Source of the DNA: an uncultured Acidobacteriota bacterium
GTDB lineage: Bacteria; Acidobacteriota; Terriglobia; Bryobacterales; Bryobacteraceae
Direction of reading: 5' to 3'
Length of the DNA stretch: 64,000 bases
NCBI GenBank assembly: GCA_902826685.1
Contig: CADEFT010000020.1
Location: 62,001 to 126,000 of the forward strand
How positions within the stretch are numbered: the stretch's first letter is position 1; every line of letters begins with the position of its first letter. A model generated the notes under the pieces. It saw only the letters and a list, made by a program, of their open reading frames with translations, ran no database searches and was not told where the DNA came from. Both the position numbers and the translations under genes were made by a program. This document shows, piece after piece, positions 51,289 through 59,595 of this stretch.

Positions 51289-52917
51289 ATGACAAGTTCC
51301 TATCTCGAGCGGCCGTTCCCGGCGCTGGTGCTGCATTTTGCGCGGTCGATGTTCCGAAGCGCCGAGGATACCGAGCAGGAATGGAGTATCGCCGGACTTC
51401 TCGGCGTGCTGGCCGTGCCGGGCGCGCTGCTGTCGTTGACGCTGATCGACAAGTACTCCTCGCTGCTGGCCTGGATTCGCGGGCAACAGGCGGCCGACGC
51501 GCTGGTGACGTCGATGCCCGACAAGTATTTCTTCCTCGTTTTTTCGATGGCGGCCACGGGGCTGGTGGCGATCCTGCAGTGGGATCGCATTCTGCCGGGG
51601 CGGATGGATTTTCTGAATCTGGGGCCGCTGCCGGTTTCAACCGGGGCCGTGTTCAGAGCCAATCTGATGGCGATTCTGCTGGTCGCGGCGGTGTTCGCCG
51701 TGGTGGTGAACGGGGCATCCTCCATTCTCTTTCCAGTGATCGTGACGGCCTCGCAGCAGATGTTCTCGTCGTTTCTTTCCTTCGCCGCGATTCACGCCTT
51801 CTGCGTCGCCGCCGCCAGTCTCTTCGCTTTCTTCGCCTGCCTGGCCGCGATGGGAGTGCTGATGGCCGCGCTGCCGCACGCCTGGTTCCGTCGCGTTTCT
51901 CTTTACGCCCGCGTGGCGATGGTGATGGCGCTGGTGGCGCTGCTGGCCACCGGGTTCGCCGTACCCGGACTGCTGCGCGCGGCGCCCGATGGCTGGGTCC
52001 GCTATCTGCCGCCGGTGTGGTTTCTGGCGCTATACCAACAACTACAGGGACGCGCGATGCCGGGTCTCGCTTCGGCGGCGTCGATGGCGATGCCGGCTCT
52101 CGGTGTGGCGTTTCTCGCGGCGATGGCCGCCTACGGGCTCGGCTACAGGAGGTTCTTCATGCGCCTGCCGGAAGCCGCGGAACGATCGCCGCTGCGCGCC
52201 CCCTTTGAATGGCCCATGCCCGCGGCGCTGCTCGCCACACCGTTTCAGAAATCCTGCTATTGGTTCGGGATGAAGACGCTGTTGCGCCGCGAGAGCCATT
52301 CGATCCTGCTCGGTGCCTTTACCGGATTCGGACTGGTGGCGGCCTTCCAGGCGCTGATGCCGGGCGGCGATCCGATCGGCCGTCTGGAAGCGCCGCTGAT
52401 GATCGCCTATGCGTTGCTGTGCGGGACGCGTCTGGCGCTCGATCTGCCCGCCACGCTTCAGGCCAACTGGATCTTCCGGCTGGCGCTCGATCCGCAGCGT
52501 CATGAGGCGGCCGCGGTGGCGCGCCAGATGGCGTTCACGATGCTGGTTCTGCTGGTGGTGATTCCTACCGCCGCCGTGGCGGGCGTCTGGCGGGCGGCCT
52601 ACGTCACGGCGCTGTCGTCGCTGCTCGCCGAAGGGATGCTGAGCCGCTATCGCCGCGTTCCGTTCACCTGCCCGCTGCCTGAGTTCGGCAGCGGGGTTAC
52701 GGTAGCGTTCGCCGTCTATCTGGTGGGGTTCTTTCTGTTCAGTTGGGGCGGCGCGCGGCTCGAACATTGGGCCGGAGCCGAACCGGGCCGGTTCGCGGCG
52801 CTCGGGCTTGGGTGGTTGGGGGCCTGGGTCGCGCTCTATTATTGGAAGAAGGAAGCCGGGGAGCGGGATCTCGAATTCGGTGAGAGCGGGGAGCCCGCTT
52901 TGCGGCTGGACGCTTAG
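51289..52917 (+). CDS. Large polytopic membrane protein, unknown function
   Basis: A 542-residue protein with roughly twelve TM helices and short loops, no soluble domain. Segments such as LVAILQWDRILPGRMDFLNLGPLPVS, and later CGTRLALDLPATLQANWIFRLAL, hint at an ABC-2-type or exporter-like permease, but no family is certain. ATG 51289 (MTSSYLERP) is chosen for GGAG seven bases upstream; ATG 51277 is also possible. It converges with the DUF503 gene, overlapping by four bases. No ATPase gene is adjacent. Confidence 0.72.
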   Translation: MTSSYLERPFPALVLHFARSMFRSAEDTEQEWSIAGLLGVLAVPGALLSLTLIDKYSSLLAWIRGQQAADALVTSMPDKYFFLVFSMAATGLVAILQWDRILPGRMDFLNLGPLPVSTGAVFRANLMAILLVAAVFAVVVNGASSILFPVIVTASQQMFSSFLSFAAIHAFCVAAASLFAFFACLAAMGVLMAALPHAWFRRVSLYARVAMVMALVALLATGFAVPGLLRAAPDGWVRYLPPVWFLALYQQLQGRAMPGLASAASMAMPALGVAFLAAMAAYGLGYRRFFMRLPEAAERSPLRAPFEWPMPAALLATPFQKSCYWFGMKTLLRRESHSILLGAFTGFGLVAAFQALMPGGDPIGRLEAPLMIAYALLCGTRLALDLPATLQANWIFRLALDPQRHEAAAVARQMAFTMLVLLVVIPTAAVAGVWRAAYVTALSSLLAEGMLSRYRRVPFTCPLPEFGSGVTVAFAVYLVGFFLFSWGGARLEHWAGAEPGRFAALGLGWLGAWVALYYWKKEAGERDLEFGESGEPALRLDA

Positions 52918-53201
52918 TCGATCCACTCGACGGCGGAATCGACGAGCGCGCCGCCGAGAAAATTTGCCGCGTCGTTTTCCACCGTCTGCAACACCTGTTC
53001 GGCGCGCACGCGATCCTTGGACACGGTCACCGCCGCGATGGTGGCGCGCTGCCAGGTGTCCTGCCCGTCGATCTCCGCCACGGCCACGTTGAAGCGGTGG
53101 CGCAGCCGGTCCTTGAGCCCCTTGACGACGCTGCGCTTGTCCTTGAGCGAATGCGCGTCCTCGATGCGGATTTCGAGCGTCAGCACTCCGATGGAAGGCA
53201 T
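52914..53201 (-). CDS. DUF503 / YlxP-like protein
   Basis: A 95-residue protein starting MPSIGVLTLEIRIEDAHSLKDKRSVVKGLKDRL, the conserved DUF503 head, with AVAEIDGQDTWQRATIAAVTVS. Family knowledge: ylxP belongs to the nusA-infB operon of Firmicutes and may act in ribosome or RNA-binding steps. Here it closes the same operon, four bases after the MFS gene; rbfA, the usual next gene, is absent from this position. Confidence 0.88.
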   Translation of the reverse strand: MPSIGVLTLEIRIEDAHSLKDKRSVVKGLKDRLRHRFNVAVAEIDGQDTWQRATIAAVTVSKDRVRAEQVLQTVENDAANFLGGALVDSAVEWID

Positions 53202-53205
53202 TTGT

Positions 53206-54405
53206 TTAAGCCGCGTCCTGGCGCGATCGGGTAGCGAAGTAGTGCAGGGAGAGCGCGAGCAGCAGCCAGCCCGTTCCGGTCCAGTAGGGCGACGCCTGCC
53301 CGAAAAAATCGAACGTCCAGCCGGCCCACACCGGGCCCAGCACGCGCGTGGCGCTCATCACCGATTGCGCGGTGCCGAGCAGCCAGCCCTGCTCCCGCGC
53401 GCTCACCCGATGCGACAACAGCGCCATCTGCGACGGACTGCACAGCCCCACTCCGGCGATGAACACGACGGCGAGATAGAGCATCCAGGGGGCGCTCGAT
53501 ATGGCGATGGTGAAGAATCCGGCCGTCATGAGCGCCAGCCCGATCGCCGCCAGCCGTTTCTCGCTCACCACCGCGCTCAGCCGGCGCACCAGGTAGCCCT
53601 GCGTGATGGCCGCGCAGAGTCCGATGAAGGCGAAAATCCAGGCGTTCTGGCGCGGCGTGAAGGAAAACCGGGCCAGCGTGAAAACCGAGAAATTGGCCTG
53701 CAATCCGCTCATGGCGAAGTTCATCACGAATAGCGACAGCAGCAGCAGGCGCAGCGGGGCGCGCGCGAACGCTTCAAAGACGGGACCGATCGGATTCAGA
53801 TCGCGCGCCCTCACCGGCGCCGCCCGGCGATGCTCGGCATCGAGCGATTCCGGCAGCGCGAAATAGCCGAAGACGGCCGTGGCGAGCGAGATCGCGCCCG
53901 CCACCAGCGGCGGCGTGTGGATGCTGATGGTGCTGAGCAACCCGCCGAGCGCGGGGCCGATGATGAAGCCGAGTCCGAAGGCGGCTCCGATCAGGCCGAA
54001 GTTCTTGGCGCGATCTTCGGGCTTGGAAACGTCGGCGATGTAGGCCTGCGCCGTCGAGATGTTGCCCCCGGTGATGCCGTCGAGTATGCGCGCGAAGAAC
54101 ATCATCTGAAGCGATCCGGCCGCGGCGAACAGAAAGTATCCGATCGAGGTGCCGAGGATGCTCAGCAGCAGCACGGGGCGGCGTCCATGGCGGTCGGAGA
54201 GAATGCCCATGAAGGGGCTGGCGACAAACTGCGCCGCCGAGAAGCTCAGATACATCAGGCTGACGGTGGTCGCGTCGCTGCGGTAGGGCAGGACGTAATA
54301 AGGAAGAATGGGCAGCAGGAGGCCCGCCCCCAACAGGTCGAGAAAAACGACGATAAAAATGAACAGCAGCGCTTTACGGGAAGCGCCGTCAGATCTGGGC
54401 GGCAA
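53206..54405 (-). CDS. TetA-like MFS multidrug/antibiotic efflux transporter
   Basis: A 399-residue protein with 12 TM helices. The MFS loop 2-3 motif GILSDRHGRRPVLLLS, the TM1 LLGAGLLLPILPYY, and motif C-like AAFGLGFIIGPALGGLLS put it in the TCR/TetA drug:H+ antiporter group. The TTG start overlaps the infB stop by 17 bases, so it is translated from the infB transcript. That is an odd place for an efflux pump; the substrate is unknown. Confidence 0.85.
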   Translation of the reverse strand: MPPRSDGASRKALLFIFIVVFLDLLGAGLLLPILPYYVLPYRSDATTVSLMYLSFSAAQFVASPFMGILSDRHGRRPVLLLSILGTSIGYFLFAAAGSLQMMFFARILDGITGGNISTAQAYIADVSKPEDRAKNFGLIGAAFGLGFIIGPALGGLLSTISIHTPPLVAGAISLATAVFGYFALPESLDAEHRRAAPVRARDLNPIGPVFEAFARAPLRLLLLSLFVMNFAMSGLQANFSVFTLARFSFTPRQNAWIFAFIGLCAAITQGYLVRRLSAVVSEKRLAAIGLALMTAGFFTIAISSAPWMLYLAVVFIAGVGLCSPSQMALLSHRVSAREQGWLLGTAQSVMSATRVLGPVWAGWTFDFFGQASPYWTGTGWLLLALSLHYFATRSRQDAA

Positions 54406-57400
54406 CTTTTTCCGTGATGAAAGCTTCGATCACGTCGTTCGCTTTGATGTCGTTGTAGCCGGCGATGCCGATACCGCATTCGTAGCCGAGTTTCACCTCG
54501 CTGACGTCGTCCTTGAAGCGCTTGAGCGAGCCGACACGGCCCGTGTAGACGACGATGTTGTCGCGCAGCAGCCGCACCTGGCATTCGCGCGTGATCGAGC
54601 CGTCGGTCACCTGGCAGCCGGCGATGGTGCCGATCTTGGTGATGCGGAACGTATCTCGAACCAGGGCGCGGCCCTTGTAGGTTTCCTTGTTGACCGGCTC
54701 CAGCAGGCCGGCCATGGCCTTTTTGATCTCGTCGGTGAGCTCGTAGATGATCGTGTGCAGGCGGAGGTCGACGCTCTCACGCTCGGCGAGCGCTTCGGCG
54801 TTGCGATCCGGCCGGACGTTGAACCCGACGATGACGCCTTCCGAGGTCGAAGCGAGAAGCACGTCGGATTCGGTGATGGCGCCCACGCCGCTGCGCAGCA
54901 CGCGCACCTTGACTTTTTCCGTGGAGAGCTTGACCAGGGCGTCGGCCAGCACCTCGCAGGTGCCACCCACGTCGGCCTTGAGAATGATGTTGAGTTCCTT
55001 GGTCTCGCCTTCCTTGAGCGTCTGATGGAGGGTTTCGAGCGTAACGCGCGTGCCCTTCTTCATCTGCTCGTCGCGAGCCTTGCCTTCACGGTAGTAAATG
55101 ATCTGCTTGGCCTTGGCCGTGTCGGTCACCACCTGGAAGGCGTCGCCGACTTCCGGCACCGATTCAAGCCCCAGCACTTCCACCGGCATCGACGGCGGCG
55201 CTTCCTTGACCGCGTCTCCGCGATCGTTGAACATGGCGCGCACGCGGCCGAACACCGAACCGCAGATGAAATAATCGCCGACCTTCAGCGTCCCCTTGCG
55301 GACGAGTACGGTGGCCACCGGACCGCGGCCGCGATCGAGCTCGGCCTCAAGCACCGAGCCTTCGCCCGGCCGCTTCGCATTGGCCTTGAAGCCCTGCACG
55401 TCGGTGAGCAGCAGGATCATTTCGAGCAGCAGATCGAGGCCCTGGCGCGTTTTCGCCGAGACCGGAACGGTGACGGTTTCGCCGCCCCACTCCTCCGGCA
55501 TCAGGCCGCGCTCGGTAAGCTGCTGCTTCAGGCGCTCCTGATTGGCTTCGGGCTTGTCGATTTTGTTGATGGCGACGATGATGGGCACTTTCGCCGCGCG
55601 CGCATGGTCGATGGCTTCCTGCGTCTGCGGCATCACGCCGTCGTCGGCGGCCACCACCAGAATGACGATATCGGTCACCTTGGCGCCGCGGGCGCGCATG
55701 CGGGTGAAGGCCTGGTGTCCAGGCGTGTCGATGAAGGTGATCTTGCGGCCGTTGCGCTCCACCTGGTAGGCGCCGATGTGCTGGGTGATGCCGCCGAACT
55801 CGCCGGCGACTACATTCGATTCGCGAATGGCGTCAAGCAGCGACGTTTTGCCGTGATCGACGTGGCCCATGATGGTGACCACCGGCGGACGCAGCGACTG
55901 ATCGGCCGTTTCCTCGGCCATATCGATGTCGAAGGTGTGTTCTTCTTCGAAGCTCAGCTCGGTGGTGGCGGCGCCGAAGTCCTTGGCCAGATCCTCGGCG
56001 AGCTTGGCGTCGAGCGCCTGGTTGATGGTGGCGAAAATCTTGCGGTCGACCAGTTTCTTGATGACCAGGTTGGCCTTGACGCCGAGTTTTTCCGACAGTT
56101 CCTTGACGGTGATGCCCTCGGAAATCGTGATTTCACGATTGATGGCCATCACCTGTTCCGGCTCCTGGCGGCGGGCCAGGCGAAGATCCTTTTCAACGAC
56201 CTCGATCTCGCGATGCCGCTCGCGGGCGCGCTTGTTGGCGTCGCGGCGCTGGGCGTCGGTGGGCGGAATCGGAGGCGCGGCGCCGGGTCCGAGCGGCGTC
56301 GTGGGATGCATCGGGCGGCCGCCAGGGCCGCGCATCATGGGACGGGCGCCGGGTCCGCCGGGTCCGGGCGCACCCGGACGGAGAATCGGCTGGCCGGGAC
56401 GCAGAGGTCCACGGTAGATCGGTTGGCCCGGTTGCGGCCCCGGTCCGGCGGGCCTGCCGGGCATCGGCGGCCGCGCGGCGGGTTGACCCGGCGCGGGTTT
56501 CGGCTGGGTCTGCTGCAGACGGGCGAGAACGTCGGGACGGGGTGGCACGATGGGCCTCGCCGCGGGCTGTCCCGCCAGAGGCTTGGCGCCGGCTCCCGGA
56601 GGCGGCTGTGGCAGGCGCGGCGTGGGCGCGATCGGACGGCCCGGAAGGGCGGGGGACACGACGGCGGCCGGAGGCACGGTGGGACGCGGCCGGGCCGGCA
56701 GTAGCGTGCCGGGCGCCGGGGCGGTCTGGGCGGCGGGCGGACGGGCCGGGGTGGGCGGCGGGGCGCCGGGTATGGTCACCGCAACCGGAGGACGCTGCGG
56801 CTCGGCCGGCAGCGGCTGCCGCGGTCCGGAAAGAATCTGTCCCGGCCGCGTGGGCGGAACGGGTTTGGCCGGAATGGCGATGGTGCGCTGGGGCGGCGCC
56901 GGAGTCGGCGCCACGGCCGCGGGCGCCGGTGGCGGCGCGGCGGGCGTTTCCCGCTGCGGCGGTGTCTGCATCAGGCCCGCCAGCGGCGGACGAAGTGGAA
57001 TCGACGGACGCGCCGAGGCGGGCGGCGCGGCGGCGGCAGGGGGCGCCGCATCGACGGGCTCCGGCACGGCTTCGGGAGCCGAAGCAGCGGGAGTCTCGAT
57101 GGCAGGCGCCGGAGCGGCGGCGGCCGCCGGAGAGGCCGGGCTCGCCTCGCGGTGGTGCGGCACTTCCGGCGCTTCCGCCCCGGTGTCCATGTCTTCCGGC
57201 GGTTCGGCGACAGCCGTGGCGGTGCTGTTGTAGTAATCCTCGGCGTCGGCGCGAGCCTCGGCGCGGCCTTCGCCGACCGAGAAATAGCGCCGCAGCTTCA
57301 GGGCCACGTCGTCGTCAATCGAGCTGGAGTGCGTTTTCTTTTCGGTCACGCCCAGCTCCGGGAGCACTTCGAGAATCCGATGAGGTTTGACCTCCAGTTC

Positions 57401-57433
57401 CCGAGCGATCTCGTTGATCCGAATCTTGCTCAT
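54389..57433 (-). CDS. infB: Translation initiation factor IF-2
   Basis: A 1014-residue GTPase. The N-terminal IF2_N motif (MSKIRINEIARELEVKPHRI) is followed by a Pro/Ala/Gly-rich linker of about 300 residues (about 95-400), a second IF2_N subdomain, the G domain with GHVDHGKT near 522, DTPGHQAF and NKIDKPEAN near 622, and domains II-IV. IF-2 brings initiator tRNA to the ribosome. The linker makes it one of the longer bacterial forms. ATG 57433 is used; a GTG at 57493 is in frame but would add a non-conserved tail. It lies 100 bases after nusA. Confidence 0.95.
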   Translation of the reverse strand: MSKIRINEIARELEVKPHRILEVLPELGVTEKKTHSSSIDDDVALKLRRYFSVGEGRAEARADAEDYYNSTATAVAEPPEDMDTGAEAPEVPHHREASPASPAAAAAPAPAIETPAASAPEAVPEPVDAAPPAAAAPPASARPSIPLRPPLAGLMQTPPQRETPAAPPPAPAAVAPTPAPPQRTIAIPAKPVPPTRPGQILSGPRQPLPAEPQRPPVAVTIPGAPPPTPARPPAAQTAPAPGTLLPARPRPTVPPAAVVSPALPGRPIAPTPRLPQPPPGAGAKPLAGQPAARPIVPPRPDVLARLQQTQPKPAPGQPAARPPMPGRPAGPGPQPGQPIYRGPLRPGQPILRPGAPGPGGPGARPMMRGPGGRPMHPTTPLGPGAAPPIPPTDAQRRDANKRARERHREIEVVEKDLRLARRQEPEQVMAINREITISEGITVKELSEKLGVKANLVIKKLVDRKIFATINQALDAKLAEDLAKDFGAATTELSFEEEHTFDIDMAEETADQSLRPPVVTIMGHVDHGKTSLLDAIRESNVVAGEFGGITQHIGAYQVERNGRKITFIDTPGHQAFTRMRARGAKVTDIVILVVAADDGVMPQTQEAIDHARAAKVPIIVAINKIDKPEANQERLKQQLTERGLMPEEWGGETVTVPVSAKTRQGLDLLLEMILLLTDVQGFKANAKRPGEGSVLEAELDRGRGPVATVLVRKGTLKVGDYFICGSVFGRVRAMFNDRGDAVKEAPPSMPVEVLGLESVPEVGDAFQVVTDTAKAKQIIYYREGKARDEQMKKGTRVTLETLHQTLKEGETKELNIILKADVGGTCEVLADALVKLSTEKVKVRVLRSGVGAITESDVLLASTSEGVIVGFNVRPDRNAEALAERESVDLRLHTIIYELTDEIKKAMAGLLEPVNKETYKGRALVRDTFRITKIGTIAGCQVTDGSITRECQVRLLRDNIVVYTGRVGSLKRFKDDVSEVKLGYECGIGIAGYNDIKANDVIEAFITEKVAAQI

Positions 57434-57533
57434 ACCGTAATTCAGGCGATTCTCCCCATGCACCAACGAATAAGTGACTGTGCGCGCGGGCACAAGAACA
57501 GCACGCGTCTGGCCGGGCTCGCCGTCGTCGTCC

Positions 57534-58979
57534 TCAATCCGCAGTACTTATCCTATCAGATTCATTCTGTTGACCGGCTGCGCCGCCTTCGGAAACCTCG
57601 GCGTCCGGAATCGTTTCCGTCAATCCCCCTTCGGCGGGGAGGTTTTCTTCCAGCTCTTCGCCAAGCGCGGTACGCGGCGATTGCTCCGACACCGAGCCCT
57701 CGGCCGAAGGCGGCGTCTCATAGTTGCCGTAGTAATTGTTGATGGAGACCTGGATCTGCTCCACCATGCCTTCGGTGATGCCGGCGGCTTCGAGATCCTC
57801 GGGCGTCATGCCGCCCAGACGTTCGACGGTGGGGATGCCGGCTTCGAGCAGCCGTTCGGCGATGCGCTCGGCAAGGCCGTGGTCGATCAATACCGACACC
57901 GGCGCGCCAGGCACCGTCAGAGCGGCCATCGCGCTTTCCACTTCCTGGCGCTTCTCTTCCTCGCTCTTGATGTCGATCTTCCAGCCAAGCAGCTTCGACG
58001 CCAGGCGCACGTTCTGCCCCTTCTTGCCGATGGCGAGGGAAAGCTGGCTGTCGTCGACGATCACTTCCATGTGGCGCTCGGCCGCCGAAACGATCGCGAC
58101 ACGCGTGATCTTGGCGGGGCTCAAGGCGTGGGTGGCGAAGGAAGACGAATCTTCGGAGAATTCGATGATGTCGATTTTCTCGCCGCGCAACTCGCGGATG
58201 ATCGACTGCACGCGCATGCCTTTCATGCCCACGCAGGCGCCGACGCTATCCACGTCGCGGTCGCGGCTGGCCACGGCGATCTTGGTGCGCTCCCCGGCTT
58301 CGCGCGCGCAGCCGCGAATGGCCACCGTGCCGTCGTAGATCTCGGGCACTTCCTGTTCAAACAGGCGCTCCACCAACTCCGGCGCGGCGCGGGAAATGAT
58401 GACTCCGGCGTTCTTGCCCGATTTTTCGACCGTCTTGATCACGCAGCGGACGCGATCTCCGATGGAGAAGTTCTCAAGCCTCGACTGCTCTTTCTTGGGC
58501 AGACGGGCTTCGGTCTTGCCGAGGTCGCAGATCAAATCCTGACCTTCGATGCGCTTGACCACGCAATTGACCAGCTCGCCCACGCGATTGGTGTACTCGG
58601 AAAACACCGTTTCCCGCTCGGCCTCGCGCACCTTCTGCAGGATCACCTGCTTGGCGGTCTGAGCGGAAATGCGGCCCAGGGCTTCGCGCGACTTGACGAC
58701 GCGGATCTCGCCGCCGGCCTCGGCCGCTTCGTCGTGTTTGCGCGCCTGCTCGACGGTCATTTCGCGAATCGGATCCTCTACCTGGCCCACCACCTTGTAA
58801 ACGGCCAGAATCTTGACGCCTTTACCGGTCTCGTCGAATTCGGCCACCAGATCCTCATTGGTGCGAAACTGCTTCCGCGCGGCCACCAGCATGGCGTCTT
58901 TCACCGCGTCGAGAATGATCTGAGGGTCTATGCCCTTTTCTTTGCCCAATAGTTCGATGGACTGTAGGATGGTATCCAA
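57534..58979 (-). CDS. nusA: Transcription termination/antitermination factor NusA
   Basis: A 481-residue protein: NusA N-terminal domain (about 1-130), S1 (VGELVNCVVKRIEGQDLICDLGK), KH1 and KH2 (VGACVGMKGMRVQSIIREL, LSLAIGKKGQNVRLASKL), and one C-terminal helix-hairpin-helix acidic region (LLEAGIPTVERLGGMTPEDLEAAG). It binds RNA polymerase and nascent RNA, promoting pausing and termination. TTG start. It sits between rimP and infB as in most bacteria. The acidic, low-complexity tail after about 435 is lineage-specific. Confidence 0.95.
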   Translation of the reverse strand: MDTILQSIELLGKEKGIDPQIILDAVKDAMLVAARKQFRTNEDLVAEFDETGKGVKILAVYKVVGQVEDPIREMTVEQARKHDEAAEAGGEIRVVKSREALGRISAQTAKQVILQKVREAERETVFSEYTNRVGELVNCVVKRIEGQDLICDLGKTEARLPKKEQSRLENFSIGDRVRCVIKTVEKSGKNAGVIISRAAPELVERLFEQEVPEIYDGTVAIRGCAREAGERTKIAVASRDRDVDSVGACVGMKGMRVQSIIRELRGEKIDIIEFSEDSSSFATHALSPAKITRVAIVSAAERHMEVIVDDSQLSLAIGKKGQNVRLASKLLGWKIDIKSEEEKRQEVESAMAALTVPGAPVSVLIDHGLAERIAERLLEAGIPTVERLGGMTPEDLEAAGITEGMVEQIQVSINNYYGNYETPPSAEGSVSEQSPRTALGEELEENLPAEGGLTETIPDAEVSEGGAAGQQNESDRISTAD

Positions 58980-59034
58980 ACCCTGCTCCTCTCTTACCTT
59001 TCGACTTGTCTCTGATTGTTATCCGGGGAGGATC

Positions 59035-59511
59035 TCACCACTCAAACTTCAGATTCGCCCGTTCGATATCGTCCACGGCGAACTGAATTTGCCGTCCTGG
59101 CGAGGGCTCCAAGATTACCGTTTGACCGGCCACTCCGGCCACGGTGCCCTCCCAGCGGCGCTGGTTCTCGACGGGAATCCGCAGAAGAACCTTCGCTTTC
59201 TGTCCCTTGAACCGCTCAAAATCCCGGGCGTAGCGGAGCTTGCGCTCGACGCCGGGCGAGGAAACCTCAAGCGTGTACGCACCGCCCGGTATCACGTCCT
59301 CGACGTCCAAGATGGTGCCCACCTGCTGCGAAACCTGCTCGCAGTCGGAGTGGGAGACACCACCCGGCTTGTCGATAAAAATGCGCAATACGCGATTGCG
59401 GCCGCCGCCCAAAAGCTCCACTTCGACAATCTCCAGATTTTCAGACGCACCAACGCGAGCCGCGATTTCCTCGACTTTAGTCAGCGTCGTCTGTTTGACC
59501 GGTTGTGTCAT
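59035..59511 (-). CDS. rimP: Ribosome maturation factor RimP
   Basis: A 158-residue protein with the RimP N-domain (IVEVELLGGGRNRVLRIFIDKPGGVSHSDCEQVSQQVG) and the SPGVERKL signature leading into the Sm-like C-domain. It assists 30S maturation. First gene of the rimP-nusA-infB operon, with a promoter and attenuator hairpin just upstream. The stop is 55 bases before the nusA TTG. Confidence 0.93.
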   Translation of the reverse strand: MTQPVKQTTLTKVEEIAARVGASENLEIVEVELLGGGRNRVLRIFIDKPGGVSHSDCEQVSQQVGTILDVEDVIPGGAYTLEVSSPGVERKLRYARDFERFKGQKAKVLLRIPVENQRRWEGTVAGVAGQTVILEPSPGRQIQFAVDDIERANLKFEW

Positions 59512-59531
59512 TCGGTGTCCGGACAGCGAAT

Positions 59532-59555
59532 AAAAAAAGTGGGCTTGCGCCCACT
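59532..59555 (-). terminator. rimP leader hairpin (attenuator)
   Basis: On the minus strand AGTGGGC-GCAA-GCCCACT (59555-59538), a perfect stem with a GNRA-type tetraloop, is followed by a run of seven T (59538-59532). It lies between the -10 and the rimP ATG, so RNA polymerase would meet it at once. Similar short terminators before rimP-nusA are known in many bacteria, and NusA feedback is the usual explanation. Confidence 0.8.
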
Positions 59556-59566
59556 CTCTGCTCCTT

Positions 59567-59572
59567 ATTATA
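59567..59572 (-). promoter_or_regulatory. -10 element of the rimP-nusA-infB operon
   Basis: A perfect TATAAT on the minus strand (59572-59567), placed 12 bases before the attenuator stem. No convincing -35 is visible at 16-18 bases. The expected transcript starts with AGCAGAGAGTGGGC near 59560. Confidence 0.6.
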
Positions 59573-59595
59573 CCGGATTTGCAAGACGCCGCAGC

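Noticed and set aside
54308..56704. 798-residue plus-strand frame
   Set aside because: It is antisense to infB; its His/Asp/Gly-rich repeats come from the reversed codons of the conserved GTPase.
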